A stretch of 41,681 nucleotides of DNA from Cudoniella acicularis (lineage: Eukaryota; Ascomycota; Leotiomycetes; Helotiales; Helotiaceae): assembly GCA_013054445.1 (NCBI GenBank), contig JAAMPI010000360.1:1-41681 (forward strand), in the 5' to 3' direction. A program made the translations under genes and the position numbers. The notes beneath the pieces were generated by a model. The model was not told where the DNA came from. It did no database searches and was given only the letters and a program-made list of their open reading frames with translations. Positions 9,950-20,309 of this stretch are shown one piece after another; position 1 is the stretch's first letter, and the number at the start of each line of letters is the position of its first letter.

Positions 9950-11183
9950 AGGTACAGCATATCGTAGCCAAGTAAAGGAGTAAACACACCCCCTTTTCAC
10001 CCACTCGCTATTCACTTTTCACATTAGAATATTCGATAAGTGCATACTATGATGTTCTTTCGTATTTAAGAGAGAATGAGTCTTTGTGACTCAGCTCAGT
10101 CTCAAGGCATTCAAAGTACATATATTTGATTTTGGAATCATGACACGGTTGAAGGGAAGAGCCTCATAATATCGCTTTACAAGTTCTGCAGATATCACGA
10201 TCACTTGCTACTATTATGGTTGCTCATTGTCATTATGAACTCTCTCTGGCCCCTTTCACTTCGTGGTGTACTTTTGGCCAACAAATAAATTCATTGTGTT
10301 ATATGCATGATAGTATGTGTCTGGGCAAATTCTCTTCTCCTTACAAGCATCAACTCTTCATGCAAATACATGCGCTTAATGAATACCTGTCAACTAGTTG
10401 AAAATGGAGACAAGGCTGCAGCCTTGAGTTTTAAAAAACGGTCTCAGCCTTGTCTTTGAGTGTCCTGGGTCGCTCATTGGCTCGCTAGTGATGACTACTT
10501 CAATTACAGTGGCAAACCTCGATATCAAATGCCATGTTCTAACCTCGAGAATAAACTGACAAAACATCACTCCACGCACACGCAGGTCCTATACGCCACA
10601 AAAGCTTCATTCGTTGCGTTTCCCCACACAATGCACATGTCCTCAATCACATGAAGGACTTTCAAAATTCCAGAAACATATATCGCATTTCCAAAAGAGT
10701 TGGAACTCTGCGAAACAATCATACAATCGACGAGCGAACCTGCAGCTTTCCGAATTTCCCGCATTGACCCATCGCCCACCATTCTTTCGCGATCAAGTCT
10801 CACATCTCTTTTGAAGACAATAGAACCACTGTCGGAAGGATCTCAACCATCCCAGCATTGACCGCGGCCTTCCTTTGATTCTTCGTGCGCCATCAGGGAT
10901 TTAAACAACCACTTCCCTTCTGCGTCTCCAACCAAGTTCCATCGACCAACTCCAGCGCAAGCCAGAAGTCCCAAGATCGACACGCCATTAAACAACTACG
11001 GCAATACACAGAGGCGCGGGCCAGCTTTCGAAGGTGTTGCAGCGCAGGGTGCCTGAAGTGGCTAGGAAGGCTGCAGTCAGCCTCGACTGCCTTCAATATA
11101 GCCTCACCTTCCATCTGCGAGACCAACAACATACACTGGAGTTTGACTTTTGACAGCATCATCAAGCTCGGATGCTCACTCAC
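9950..11183. other. Intergenic, CWC27 3' end and HSF1 promoter/leader
   Basis: About 1.2 kb. No supported gene. The last few hundred bases before HSF1 are rich in short out-of-frame openings typical of a long leader. A dyad TTCCAGAA at 10668-10675 matches the core of a heat-shock element. Confidence 0.45.
10668..10675. promoter_or_regulatory. Possible heat-shock element
   Basis: TTC-CA-GAA is the tail-to-tail HSE dyad, about 510 bp upstream of the HSF1 start. HSF genes are often self-regulated in fungi. A single short dyad can occur by chance. Confidence 0.2.
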
Positions 11184-13387
11184 ATGCCTCCTACAAACCC
11201 CAGGAAACGACCAGCACCAGGATCTTCGCCGACGGTTCAAGCGACGCAAATGCCTCAGCCGTATCCTGCACCTACCCATACCCAAATGTCGAACGCGGAT
11301 TTTTTACGGTACAATGCTGGAGCCGAAAACCCCGGGTACCAGGACCCTTCGACCGCCTACAACATGAATAATTACGGCACGAATGGGATTCCGCAGCCAC
11401 AATTCGATCAGTCCGGTCCAGTACAGTCAACACAACTTGCACGTAGACCCATCAACCGGCAGCTTGTGCCAACGGGGCAGCGACCTGCGTACGAGAACAC
11501 CGGAGATCACTGGGCTCAATTTGGCGACGAATCAATGCTGGACCCGCAACAAGTTGCTGTTGGAATGGAGGAGAATGATAATATTGAGCTTCTGGAGGAA
11601 AAAGCCGCGATAGCAAAAAGAGACGCACAATCGAAACGAAAACAGATTCCGCCGTTTGTGCAGAAATTAAGCAGGTAAGCGCCCTCTGTCATGCCTCCTC
11701 CGTCTTAGGATGCTTGCTAATATGAGATTTCACAGCTTTCTAGATGAGTCGAAGAATACCGAATTAATACGATGGTCCGATCGAGGCGATTCCTTTGTCG
11801 TGTTGGACGAGGACGAGTTTGCTAAGACTCTAATACCCGAACTTTTCAAGCACAATAATTATGCATCTTTCGTCCGCCAGCTAAACATGTATGGTTTCCA
11901 CAAGAGGGTAGGGTTATCGGATAATTCGATGAAGGCAAGCGAAAGGAAGAACAAGAGTCCCAGCGAGTACTACAACCCATACTTCAAACGGGGACATCCA
12001 AACCTGTTATGGTTAATCAACAAGCCAAAAGGTGGAAACAGCAAAAAAGCAACCCAAGGCAAAAGAGTTAAAAATGAGGAGGGCGATGTTGAGAGCGATG
12101 AGGATGGAAGGGACGGCGTGGAGGAGATCTATCGGGAAAACATGCCGGGAGCCTCCAGGGCTATTTCTCAAAGCACCCGAATCCGGACCTTTGCAAAAAC
12201 GAGAGCTTGCAGTGGTTCAGCACCAGCTTGCTCAAATTCAGAAACAACAAGGCGCTATAACTGGTGCACTCAGCCAACTCAGAAAAGATCATGCCACCCT
12301 CTTTCAACAGTCTTTGAACTTTCAGCAATTGCATGACCGGCACGAGAACTCCATCAACGCAATCCTCACATTTCTTGCCACGGTTTACAACAGAAGTTTG
12401 GATGGAAACAGCCCTCAAAACTTCGCTCAGATGTTTGGGAATGGGATACCTCATGAACAACATAATCCAGGTAATATTGTTGAAATTGGTGGAGAATCCG
12501 CGAATCCTCCACAAGCTCCGGGTAACGTAAGTCCACACCGACGACAGCAGCGTCTTCTTATGGCACCCCCTACTGCTGGAGGTAGAGCCCAACCTTTTTC
12601 ACCTGCGGCATCAACTGCAAGTCCTCGAGGACAATCTCAAAATACTCCCAGATCTGGAGCTGTTGAAGAGTTGTTCGACACCTCACCGGCCGCCGAATCA
12701 CCGCAAGTTAAAACTGAGCAAGATCAACAGCACCCAGGCATGATGATGAACATAATCAATAACACCAATGCTCAAGCTGGTCCAAACATGAGTGGCATGC
12801 AATTTCCAGAGATGTTATCTCACCTCGAAAACTCGAACGGTCAATCCCCACTCACCTCCGAACAACGAAACAATATGCTCAACATGATTGCGAACAGCTC
12901 GTCTGCACCTGGAACCAACAATGCGCTTGTCAGTCCAACGCCGCCTTCGCCACTGAGCCTTGAAAATCTTGGACATATCGGTCATGAAATGGACAAGTTG
13001 CTGGACCTGCAAAATGACACAGGTGCCAAGATTGACGATGTGAAGCACGTGATCCAACCACTTGGCGTTGATGATCACTCATACTTCAACAATACCGAAT
13101 CTAATGATATGCAAAATGTAAAGTTCGATCTCGACCAATTTCTTGATCCAGGAGCGTTCTACACAAGCAGCAGCCCGATTGGTGGCGATTATGGGTACGA
13201 TCATTTCGGCGATGGGAATACGGTCATGGGAGATACGCATTTCGATCTCGGCATGGACGGTACGAATGATAATGGCAAGATTGTAGAGACGACAAATAGT
13301 AGTGAAGTGGCCACACCCGATAATGTGATGGAAGACGTGGCTGGAAACGGCACGCGGAGTCCAAGTAAGAAAAGACGGAAAAACTGA
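11184..13387 (+). CDS. HSF1: Heat shock transcription factor HSF1 (one-base frameshift)
   Basis: A trimeric nuclear activator of chaperone genes. Exon 1 is 11184-11674. The intron 11675-11735 has a GTAAGC donor and CACAG acceptor. Exon 2 is 11736-13387. The start is MPPTNPRKRPAPGSS; an in-frame ATG 12 nt upstream is less likely. The HSF DNA-binding domain spans about residues 155-275 and crosses the intron, with PPFVQKLSSFLDESKNTELI, RWSDRGDSFVVLDEDEF and HNNYASFVRQLNMYGFHKR. It is followed by a basic segment, then a coiled-coil oligomerisation region starting PESGPLQKRELAVVQHQLAQ. A Gln/Asn/Pro-rich activation region comes next and a basic tail ends SPSKKRRKN. Between the DNA-binding domain and the coiled coil the frame shifts by +1 at 12169-12173 (TCTCAAAGCACCC). 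Dropping one A gives ISQAPESGPLQKREL and about 713 residues. No intron explains the shift. Confidence 0.9.
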
Positions 13388-13985
13388 CTTCGCTGAATAA
13401 TTTCTGGAATTCTAGAACATATTAGGAGGGCATTGGGCGGGTCAGCAATTGCTGAGAGGTCAGGTTGGCGTTTGTTTGTGGTGATAGGTAATTTTTCTCT
13501 CAAAATGGGTTTGCAGAGCGCGAGATATCATGATATGATGATTGACGAAAGGGGAATCGGTACCATAGGGGGGGCTTGCCTTGCGTTGGATTTTACAAAT
13601 TCGATTACATTGGAGTTGGCTGGCTTCTTGCTAAGAATTGGCGTTGGCATCTGCGGATGCGACTTGAGGCGTTGGAGCGTTTTGTTTTAGAAGACCATTT
13701 TGGAAGATGGATAAGACTCAATAGAGAAGTTGCGATTGTTCCCCTCCATTAAAATTTTCCTTTAAAATGTTAGATTTCACACCTTTAATGTTCTAAAGAT
13801 GATTTTCACTCCGAGGTAAGCATCGCCAATACCTCAACTAGTTGGTTAATGATAACATGAGTTATGTATGGGTTATTTTAGGGTGATCCTGTGAAGCGCA
13901 CCTGCTTACAGATGAGAGAAGTTTCCGCCCAGCTCGCTCCCCCAAAGGGAAACCGCAACAAGAACATCAGTTACTGTTCAAACAG
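13388..13985. other. Intergenic between HSF1 and the 1599-residue gene
   Basis: About 600 bp with 3' sequence of HSF1 and promoter of the next gene. One short open frame (13433-13690) has no support. Confidence 0.45.
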
Positions 13986-14313
13986 GTAAGCGCGGTTGAT
14001 GCTATTTCTTTTCTTCCCCCTCGTCTCTTTCCAACTTCTTCCATCAACATCATTCATCGGCATTGCTGGACTTACGACAACATTATCAATCCAATCATCA
14101 AATTGCTTGAGTATCTCTTCTCAAAACACATCCATTGTGCTTTGCTCTTAACTATCATTCACGTCATCCAACTGCGGAGCATCAACACTCTCCCCCGTTC
14201 CAAACAGGAACGCGCTCTCTCTTCTTTCAAGGTTTCCTCCGACTATTATATCATTCATCCCAACCAACATCAACCACAAACAACTTCCTGACTCTGTTCC
14301 CCAATCGTTCCAG
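13986..14313 (+). other. Possible 5' UTR intron of the 1599-residue gene
   Basis: GTAAGC donor after AACAG at 13985, and CTGACTC branch-like sequence about 20 nt before a TTCCAG acceptor at 14313. The coding ATG lies 17 nt downstream. The 328-nt length is large for this window's introns, so this is only suggestive. Confidence 0.35.
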
Positions 14314-14330
14314 CCCCTCACCCGGCCACA

Positions 14331-17300
14331 ATGATCCCGGCGTCTGAATGCGGATCTCGACGCGAAACCGCCGATGCTGAAGAACGCGATTTCTTCTCTG
14401 CCGGCCATGACATTAGTCACTCTTTACACAATATTGCTCTGGTCCATCGCCCAAAGCCAGATGCAACATCTCTTACTCCGGACTCTGAAGTCAAAACCGC
14501 CAAAGCTAGCGAACAACCCAACGACGACACTCGAAAGCTTCTCGACGATATTGCTGCCCAGCAAAAGAAACTTTTCTTCAACGAGTTCGGCAATCAAAAT
14601 AACGACGATGTTGAACGTGGAAAAGCAGTCATGGCTCTTCGAAGTTCTTTGAAGGACTGCGGTTTTCCTATGTATTTGTCAGTCATTGAACCCGACAGCA
14701 CATCTCAAGCAGACGCTTCCCATGTCAAGCTGACCAGGGCTCGGGCTCGGTCAATCGAACGACGATCCGCAAGAAAGCGTATGGTCAGTATCTTATTGAA
14801 GAATGACTTGCACATGGAAAAGAAATGGCTCATTGAGAATGCGTTAAAGGACAAGCTATCCGCTGCATCAAAAGGAAATTACGTCAACAAAAATCAATTT
14901 CCAAATGTTGTATTGCCAAGTGTTGCATTGCCAAATGCTCACCGAAAACGCAACAAACCCAAACAGGGTCCTGTTGTTTCCACACGAGCTATTACTCGCA
15001 AAAAAAGACAAAGTCATGTGTCTCATCAAGCCGAAAATCTGCCTCGAGTTCGTGGGGGCTGGCTCACCCCCACCGAGGAAAACAAGAGCCACCAGGAAGA
15101 TTTCCGAGAGGAAGACACCCTCGAAGACGAATTTGAAATTGAGGGGACCCTATCTCCGTTGTTGCCATTAACTTCCGAAAAAGAATCTACTTACAGTGAC
15201 TCTTCGGTATCCTCTTTATGGGCGAAGGACCAACATTTACAGTTGACATCTACATCTCCGCCAGAACTATCCAATGGAGTTTCATCTGGTCCATACTGTG
15301 ACTGTCTGGATTGTGCTGCTCATGACAGTTTCTCTGACAACGAATCATTGGCATTCAGTTATGTCAGCTCTACGCCCCCTTTTCATCGACATGCTGCCTC
15401 AGAAGGACAGCTGAACGCCAACACGCCGCCGCCAAGTCACTCGACAAGTTGCTCTCAGCACCTCTCCACAGCAAACAGCGACAATAAACTTTCTGTGATC
15501 AACTTACATGGCCCAAGCAATCTGCACAATCTGAACAAGCCTCTTGGTAGTTCTGATAATACGCAAGCAGGCGAAAAGACTCAACCCCATCGAGGAGACG
15601 AAAATGGTGACCCTGCAGTCAATAACGCGACATGCAACCGTGATTCCGCGCAATCATTGCCAATCAAACGACAAAATTCTTCTAGATGCCTCGATTCTTT
15701 CGCTTTCATTCCAAAAACCATGGATAAGATCCTCCAGCGAAAGCATCTTTCATATAAAAACTCCCGTTACCAAAGCGGGATTTCATATCTGGTACGTTGG
15801 TTTCCAGGGTGGATTCCCGAACGTTTATACAACTTTATCAGGAGAGGTGCAATCAGAGCGATTCTCGGGAGAAGAGACACGACAAGAGGGCCAGAGATGT
15901 ACGTCCAGTGGAACGATAGCTGGGTGACCTTTCAAGGACGTGATGCTCTACATGTTGAACACATGTTGAGTTTCACTTTCGACAATAATATTAAAATGAC
16001 CAAATCTGCTGGTGACAATACGGAGAGAGTACGGTCCTGGCTAAGCCAAGCCTTCAGCAATGTGCCGTGGGATCCTATGGATGTTAATGCGCTTGAGGTT
16101 CTCAAGCATGCTCCTTCATTACCTGACACTGACCAAAACACTCCACAGCATCCTAGCGTTGCTGAACCCAGACAGTCTTATGAAGAGCTCCGAATCAACC
16201 GATTCAATCGAGAACGTATTATCAATTCCCACCCATCCTCTAGTCCAAAAACACCAAGTCTCCGCCGCCAACTAGTAGCGGCTGCTATATCGCAAGAAGA
16301 CGAATCTCTTATAGCAGCTTTCCCTGAGTTGGACCCTTCAGACACATGCGACGGTGACTCGGTCACTAGCGGGGACACCTTGAACTCCGTTGTATCCCTA
16401 GAATGTACGAGGCTTGAAGTCGGAGGCAAAAATATTCTACCTCGAGGCCCTGAATTCGTCACCATGAACCCAAAGCCAGCGTCTCCAAAAGAGAGCCCTG
16501 CAATGTTTCCAATGTTTCCAATGGAGAGTCACGATGCTGTCAAAGATCTTTTTGATTCTGGGAATGACGAAACTCCTCATTGTCCGAATATCGGAGAATT
16601 CAACGACTCGGATAGCGAATTGAGAATTGACACTTGCTCAATATTCCCTTCGAGCAATAGCTCGATCCCTTCTCGAAGATCACTTTGCCATAACATCCAG
16701 AACAGTACAGAGACTTCAAAGACGGACAGGTCTAATGTTAATATCAGAGGTGGTGGCTGTATGTACAGCAAGAGCAAAGTGGACCATGAGCAGGATCCTA
16801 TAGTTCCTTTTTTTGAGCCCATGGTAGCAGACGACAAGAGGTTTATCTGGAAGATTCCCTCGCGTATTCACGATAAACCATTTTCAATCCGATTCGAGCC
16901 AGAAGGCCAAAGAGCGATCGTGACAATCGACAGTACCGAAAAACCGATGAGAATGCTCAGATATGACGATCGCTTTCTTGTGGACCCTCCTATTCCAGTG
17001 TATATCGTTCAAGTCCATCGTGGGAAATGCTGTTATTACTACATTGAGTGTCCGCGGTTGATTGGGCGAAGGACACCAACACCAAGACTAGTATCAGAAA
17101 GGAATGATGATGAATCTCTTCATCGTAGGAGTGCTTCGAATGATTGGGGCAAAACTGGTATTCAAATGCAATCTCTCAACCTCCAAGATCAGAATCATGC
17201 CGATGAAGAGCGCGAAAGCAGTCCTCCCACTGAGCCATTCCCTGAATTTGAACAAATCGAAGAGAGCGATCAAGTGCTTATTGCCAATGGTCCGCCTCCC

Positions 17301-19130
17301 AGTTATGAGACTGAGCAGACATCTTCCCATGGAAGGTCTACGCGTCGTCGCTCCTATGGTGACCATATAGATACAACAAGAGATCCAAATGTAATCGACT
17401 CGAGGCGTCGCCGCTCAGATGGGGCTGGTCCGGCCCCCAGTGGCAAAGTGCGGGAGGAAACCAGCAAACCTAACAAAGACACTGCATCGCAAGAGGTTGG
17501 AACATCGGAACATTCAGAGCACGTGGGTATAGTGAGAGATTCCGGTGTGGTCGACAATGGGCGTTGCCAAGTGCGTGATGAATCAATCAGGGACGTTGCA
17601 ATGGAGGACGTTGGAACATCAGAGCATTCTGAGCATATAACCTCGACTGTGGACCAAAGGGGTGCAGGGCTGGGTGATTGCTGTGCAGGTGTCACTGGCT
17701 ATTACAGAAATGTGAAGCACAGTTTGAAGGATTTGCGGAAAGGTTGGGCCAGATACAGGCGACTCCGTGATGATCCGGAATTTTCCAATGAATATCCTGA
17801 TGGGGATACGTCAGGACAACCAACAGTTTTCATCAAATCGGGCCGTGTGCACGCGGTTCGTGGTCCTCAACCGGAGCCATCAATTCTAGGTGGTCGCCAG
17901 CTGAGGCACGTCAGATGGGTAGATGGAAATTTAGATACGATCCCAGAGGAGAATGATTCACGGAATCCCAGTTGTGCCGCTTCTCTTCCACCACACCCAG
18001 AGCAGCAACATAAAACTCATTCTTGTTCCAAGCATCCTGAGGCCGAGGACTCTCGTCTCGCTGGCCTCGCTGGATCTAGCAAAACCTCAAGAACCAGATA
18101 CAACCCGTTCTCCTTGCACAAATCCCCTATCAAACCAAGCACTCAAGGAAGACAAATTTCTAGTAATAATGCCCAACATAATCAAAATACTGGCAACGTC
18201 AGCCTTATAGGGGAGCGGAGTTCCTTTGCCCATCCAGCAGAAAGCGGCCAGAGCTGTGAAATTCGAGTCACGGTCGAGGAGTGTGAACCTGAGGAGCGTG
18301 AGCCAAAACAACACACCTCAAAAGGTAGAGCGAGCAAGAAGTCTAGCTGGAGTAGACGACGTTCTGATAAAAGACGGAGAAGACCTACTTCAAGACAGTT
18401 TCTCTGTAACATTGGATCAGGCGATGAGAGTCAAGACATTATCCTGCGTGGCGGTGGTTGTCTTATCAATGGTAAGAATCGAGTAGCAAATTCTTGCCGC
18501 GCTTATCAAACGGCACGCAAAGGAAGAGCAGATATTCGCTCATGTAAATCCGCTGCGACGACAAGCGCTCGCAGACCAGGACCTCGACCTATTTCCCGGG
18601 ACTCTTCGCTTCTGGACAAATCAATGGAAAATCTTCCTGCTGAACCTGTCAATGCCAGATCGAGGAGAAGATCCAGCTGTAACGCCACTTCATTGTTCAA
18701 TTCAGACGACGAGAAATCCTCAGTAACATCACAATCTCGAAGATCTTGGATTGGCACAACGGAAGAATCAATTTTTGACAATGGAGATTCCGATAAGGAT
18801 CATATGCCACCTCTTTCGAGCGACAGAAATATCTCGGCACCGTTGCAAAAGGTAGATAAAGCCATGAGAAAGGTCAGACTTCGGGAAAAGCGCCGGGAGG
18901 CGCCGGCCGCTCACAGATCCAGCGATGGATCAACCAGTGCTGGGAGATGGGATGGGGGTCCTAGAGTCATGGATGCTGCATTTCGTCGGGCAGAAAAACT
19001 TGAACTCTTGGAGATAAATTCGGCTGTTAAAACCCCTCGGAACTTTTCTGCTCCCCTTTCAATCAAGAGGAAGCGCGAGGTTGAAGACGACGGGGAAAGG
19101 CCGACCAAGAAGTTCCAGTTAAAAAACTGA
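14331..19130 (+). CDS. Large disordered protein of unknown function (1599 residues)
   Basis: One uninterrupted exon. I do not recognise a family. The composition is mostly Ser, Asp, Glu, Arg and Pro, suggesting long disordered stretches. Two segments look folded. About residues 485-555 (SYLVRWFPGWIPERLYNFI, then GPEMYVQWNDSWVTFQGRD) are aromatic and basic. About residues 825-920 (RFIWKIPSRIHDKPFSIRF, then PIPVYIVQVHRGKCCYYYIE) are beta-like. A motif occurs twice, NIRGGGCMYSKSK (about residue 806) and ILRGGGCLINGKN (about residue 1372). A short internal duplication, VGTSEHSEH, occurs near residues 1055 and 1093. A cysteine cluster (YCDCLDCAAH) lies near residue 325. The C-terminus has nuclear-signal-like basic runs (SIKRKREVEDDGERPTKKF). 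A nuclear regulatory role is possible but unproven. The next gene is convergent. Confidence 0.75.
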   Translation: MIPASECGSRRETADAEERDFFSAGHDISHSLHNIALVHRPKPDATSLTPDSEVKTAKASEQPNDDTRKLLDDIAAQQKKLFFNEFGNQNNDDVERGKAVMALRSSLKDCGFPMYLSVIEPDSTSQADASHVKLTRARARSIERRSARKRMVSILLKNDLHMEKKWLIENALKDKLSAASKGNYVNKNQFPNVVLPSVALPNAHRKRNKPKQGPVVSTRAITRKKRQSHVSHQAENLPRVRGGWLTPTEENKSHQEDFREEDTLEDEFEIEGTLSPLLPLTSEKESTYSDSSVSSLWAKDQHLQLTSTSPPELSNGVSSGPYCDCLDCAAHDSFSDNESLAFSYVSSTPPFHRHAASEGQLNANTPPPSHSTSCSQHLSTANSDNKLSVINLHGPSNLHNLNKPLGSSDNTQAGEKTQPHRGDENGDPAVNNATCNRDSAQSLPIKRQNSSRCLDSFAFIPKTMDKILQRKHLSYKNSRYQSGISYLVRWFPGWIPERLYNFIRRGAIRAILGRRDTTRGPEMYVQWNDSWVTFQGRDALHVEHMLSFTFDNNIKMTKSAGDNTERVRSWLSQAFSNVPWDPMDVNALEVLKHAPSLPDTDQNTPQHPSVAEPRQSYEELRINRFNRERIINSHPSSSPKTPSLRRQLVAAAISQEDESLIAAFPELDPSDTCDGDSVTSGDTLNSVVSLECTRLEVGGKNILPRGPEFVTMNPKPASPKESPAMFPMFPMESHDAVKDLFDSGNDETPHCPNIGEFNDSDSELRIDTCSIFPSSNSSIPSRRSLCHNIQNSTETSKTDRSNVNIRGGGCMYSKSKVDHEQDPIVPFFEPMVADDKRFIWKIPSRIHDKPFSIRFEPEGQRAIVTIDSTEKPMRMLRYDDRFLVDPPIPVYIVQVHRGKCCYYYIECPRLIGRRTPTPRLVSERNDDESLHRRSASNDWGKTGIQMQSLNLQDQNHADEERESSPPTEPFPEFEQIEESDQVLIANGPPPSYETEQTSSHGRSTRRRSYGDHIDTTRDPNVIDSRRRRSDGAGPAPSGKVREETSKPNKDTASQEVGTSEHSEHVGIVRDSGVVDNGRCQVRDESIRDVAMEDVGTSEHSEHITSTVDQRGAGLGDCCAGVTGYYRNVKHSLKDLRKGWARYRRLRDDPEFSNEYPDGDTSGQPTVFIKSGRVHAVRGPQPEPSILGGRQLRHVRWVDGNLDTIPEENDSRNPSCAASLPPHPEQQHKTHSCSKHPEAEDSRLAGLAGSSKTSRTRYNPFSLHKSPIKPSTQGRQISSNNAQHNQNTGNVSLIGERSSFAHPAESGQSCEIRVTVEECEPEEREPKQHTSKGRASKKSSWSRRRSDKRRRRPTSRQFLCNIGSGDESQDIILRGGGCLINGKNRVANSCRAYQTARKGRADIRSCKSAATTSARRPGPRPISRDSSLLDKSMENLPAEPVNARSRRRSSCNATSLFNSDDEKSSVTSQSRRSWIGTTEESIFDNGDSDKDHMPPLSSDRNISAPLQKVDKAMRKVRLREKRREAPAAHRSSDGSTSAGRWDGGPRVMDAAFRRAEKLELLEINSAVKTPRNFSAPLSIKRKREVEDDGERPTKKFQLKN

Positions 19131-20309
19131 CGGCTTGATCACGACATTCGTTCTCATTGTTCTCAATATCGCTTTCACTTTCCAGGATTCCATGTCGTAA
19201 GGGAAACCTGAAAAGAGTTTCTGGGCAGCAAGGTATATGGAAACGGTAACTTCATGAGCGGGAAGCTTTGTTGTTTGATTATTATTACTTGGTACTAAAG
19301 GTACCTCAGCGTGTATCAATATCGTATATTTGTTTAGCTCTGTTAGCATAGCGTGGGGAGCGGGGTGTTGTATCAATACGAAACTTGCATGACTTGCCTC
19401 ATTTTATTCCTGTTTTTAATCGTGAAGTGTTTCTTGGTGAACTCATAGCCTTTTGGTTGCTGCTGGGAATTGTGCATCCTTGATTCCTTACGGAGTGATG
19501 AGAACAAAGGAGTGATCAATCTGATTTATCTGAAAAGGTTGCTACTTGAATTCTTGAATTCTCAAACTAAGTACCTAGGCAGTAGAATTCCAAGGGCGTG
19601 GAATGGGTGAGAGGCTTGAGATATTTAAGATTATCAAATAACTACGCAAAGATACGGATGGTACTCGATTTCAAGACTAATAATAAGCATCCAAGGTTCA
19701 AGTAGAGAAGATAAGATTAAGAAATGGCTGGAACGGATGGAACAATATATTCTATCGAGTTTATATGTATTCTTTCATCAAGCCTCTCTTTGTGATGTTT
19801 ATTTTTCATCTTGTAGAAATATAGGGAAAGTTAGGAAGGGAGTAAGTGGTTATCGTCCGAGGAACGAATCTACCAACTTACTGCATTGTATAGTCAGTCA
19901 CCCTGAGTATAGACAAACGGGTTGAATGTCATAGCACAGCATAGCATATAGATAGGTAGACAGGCGTTCCTGAGAGTGCAAATATACAAAATTAGGAGTT
20001 GGTTGATTTATCTAACGCCTAAAGCCCTCTTTCCCATTGCCTAGCCTAGCATAGCATCATTCCATGCCACGCCACGCCACGCCTACCAGCCATCCCTCAG
20101 TCATACCCAGGCAGATAGATCGATCGCCTTCCTGTCTGTCTGTCTTTGTAACAACAAATGAAAAAATAGTGACACATGTGGAAAGGAAATGTGCTTTTTT
20201 TCCATGTCCCCGCTCCCTCGCTGAATCATGTTTATGTCCCAATCGATCCCACCTCCACCCTTTCGTAGCTTTCTATGCCGATTGCATGCTTTTTGAAGTC
20301 ATAAGCCTC
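19131..20309. other. Convergent intergenic region with simple repeats
   Basis: About 1.2 kb between two gene 3' ends. It holds short simple repeats: AGCATAGCATA-type units near 19930 and 20040, CCACG repeats at about 20066-20084, and CTGTCTGTCTGTC near 20131. No supported gene. Confidence 0.5.
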
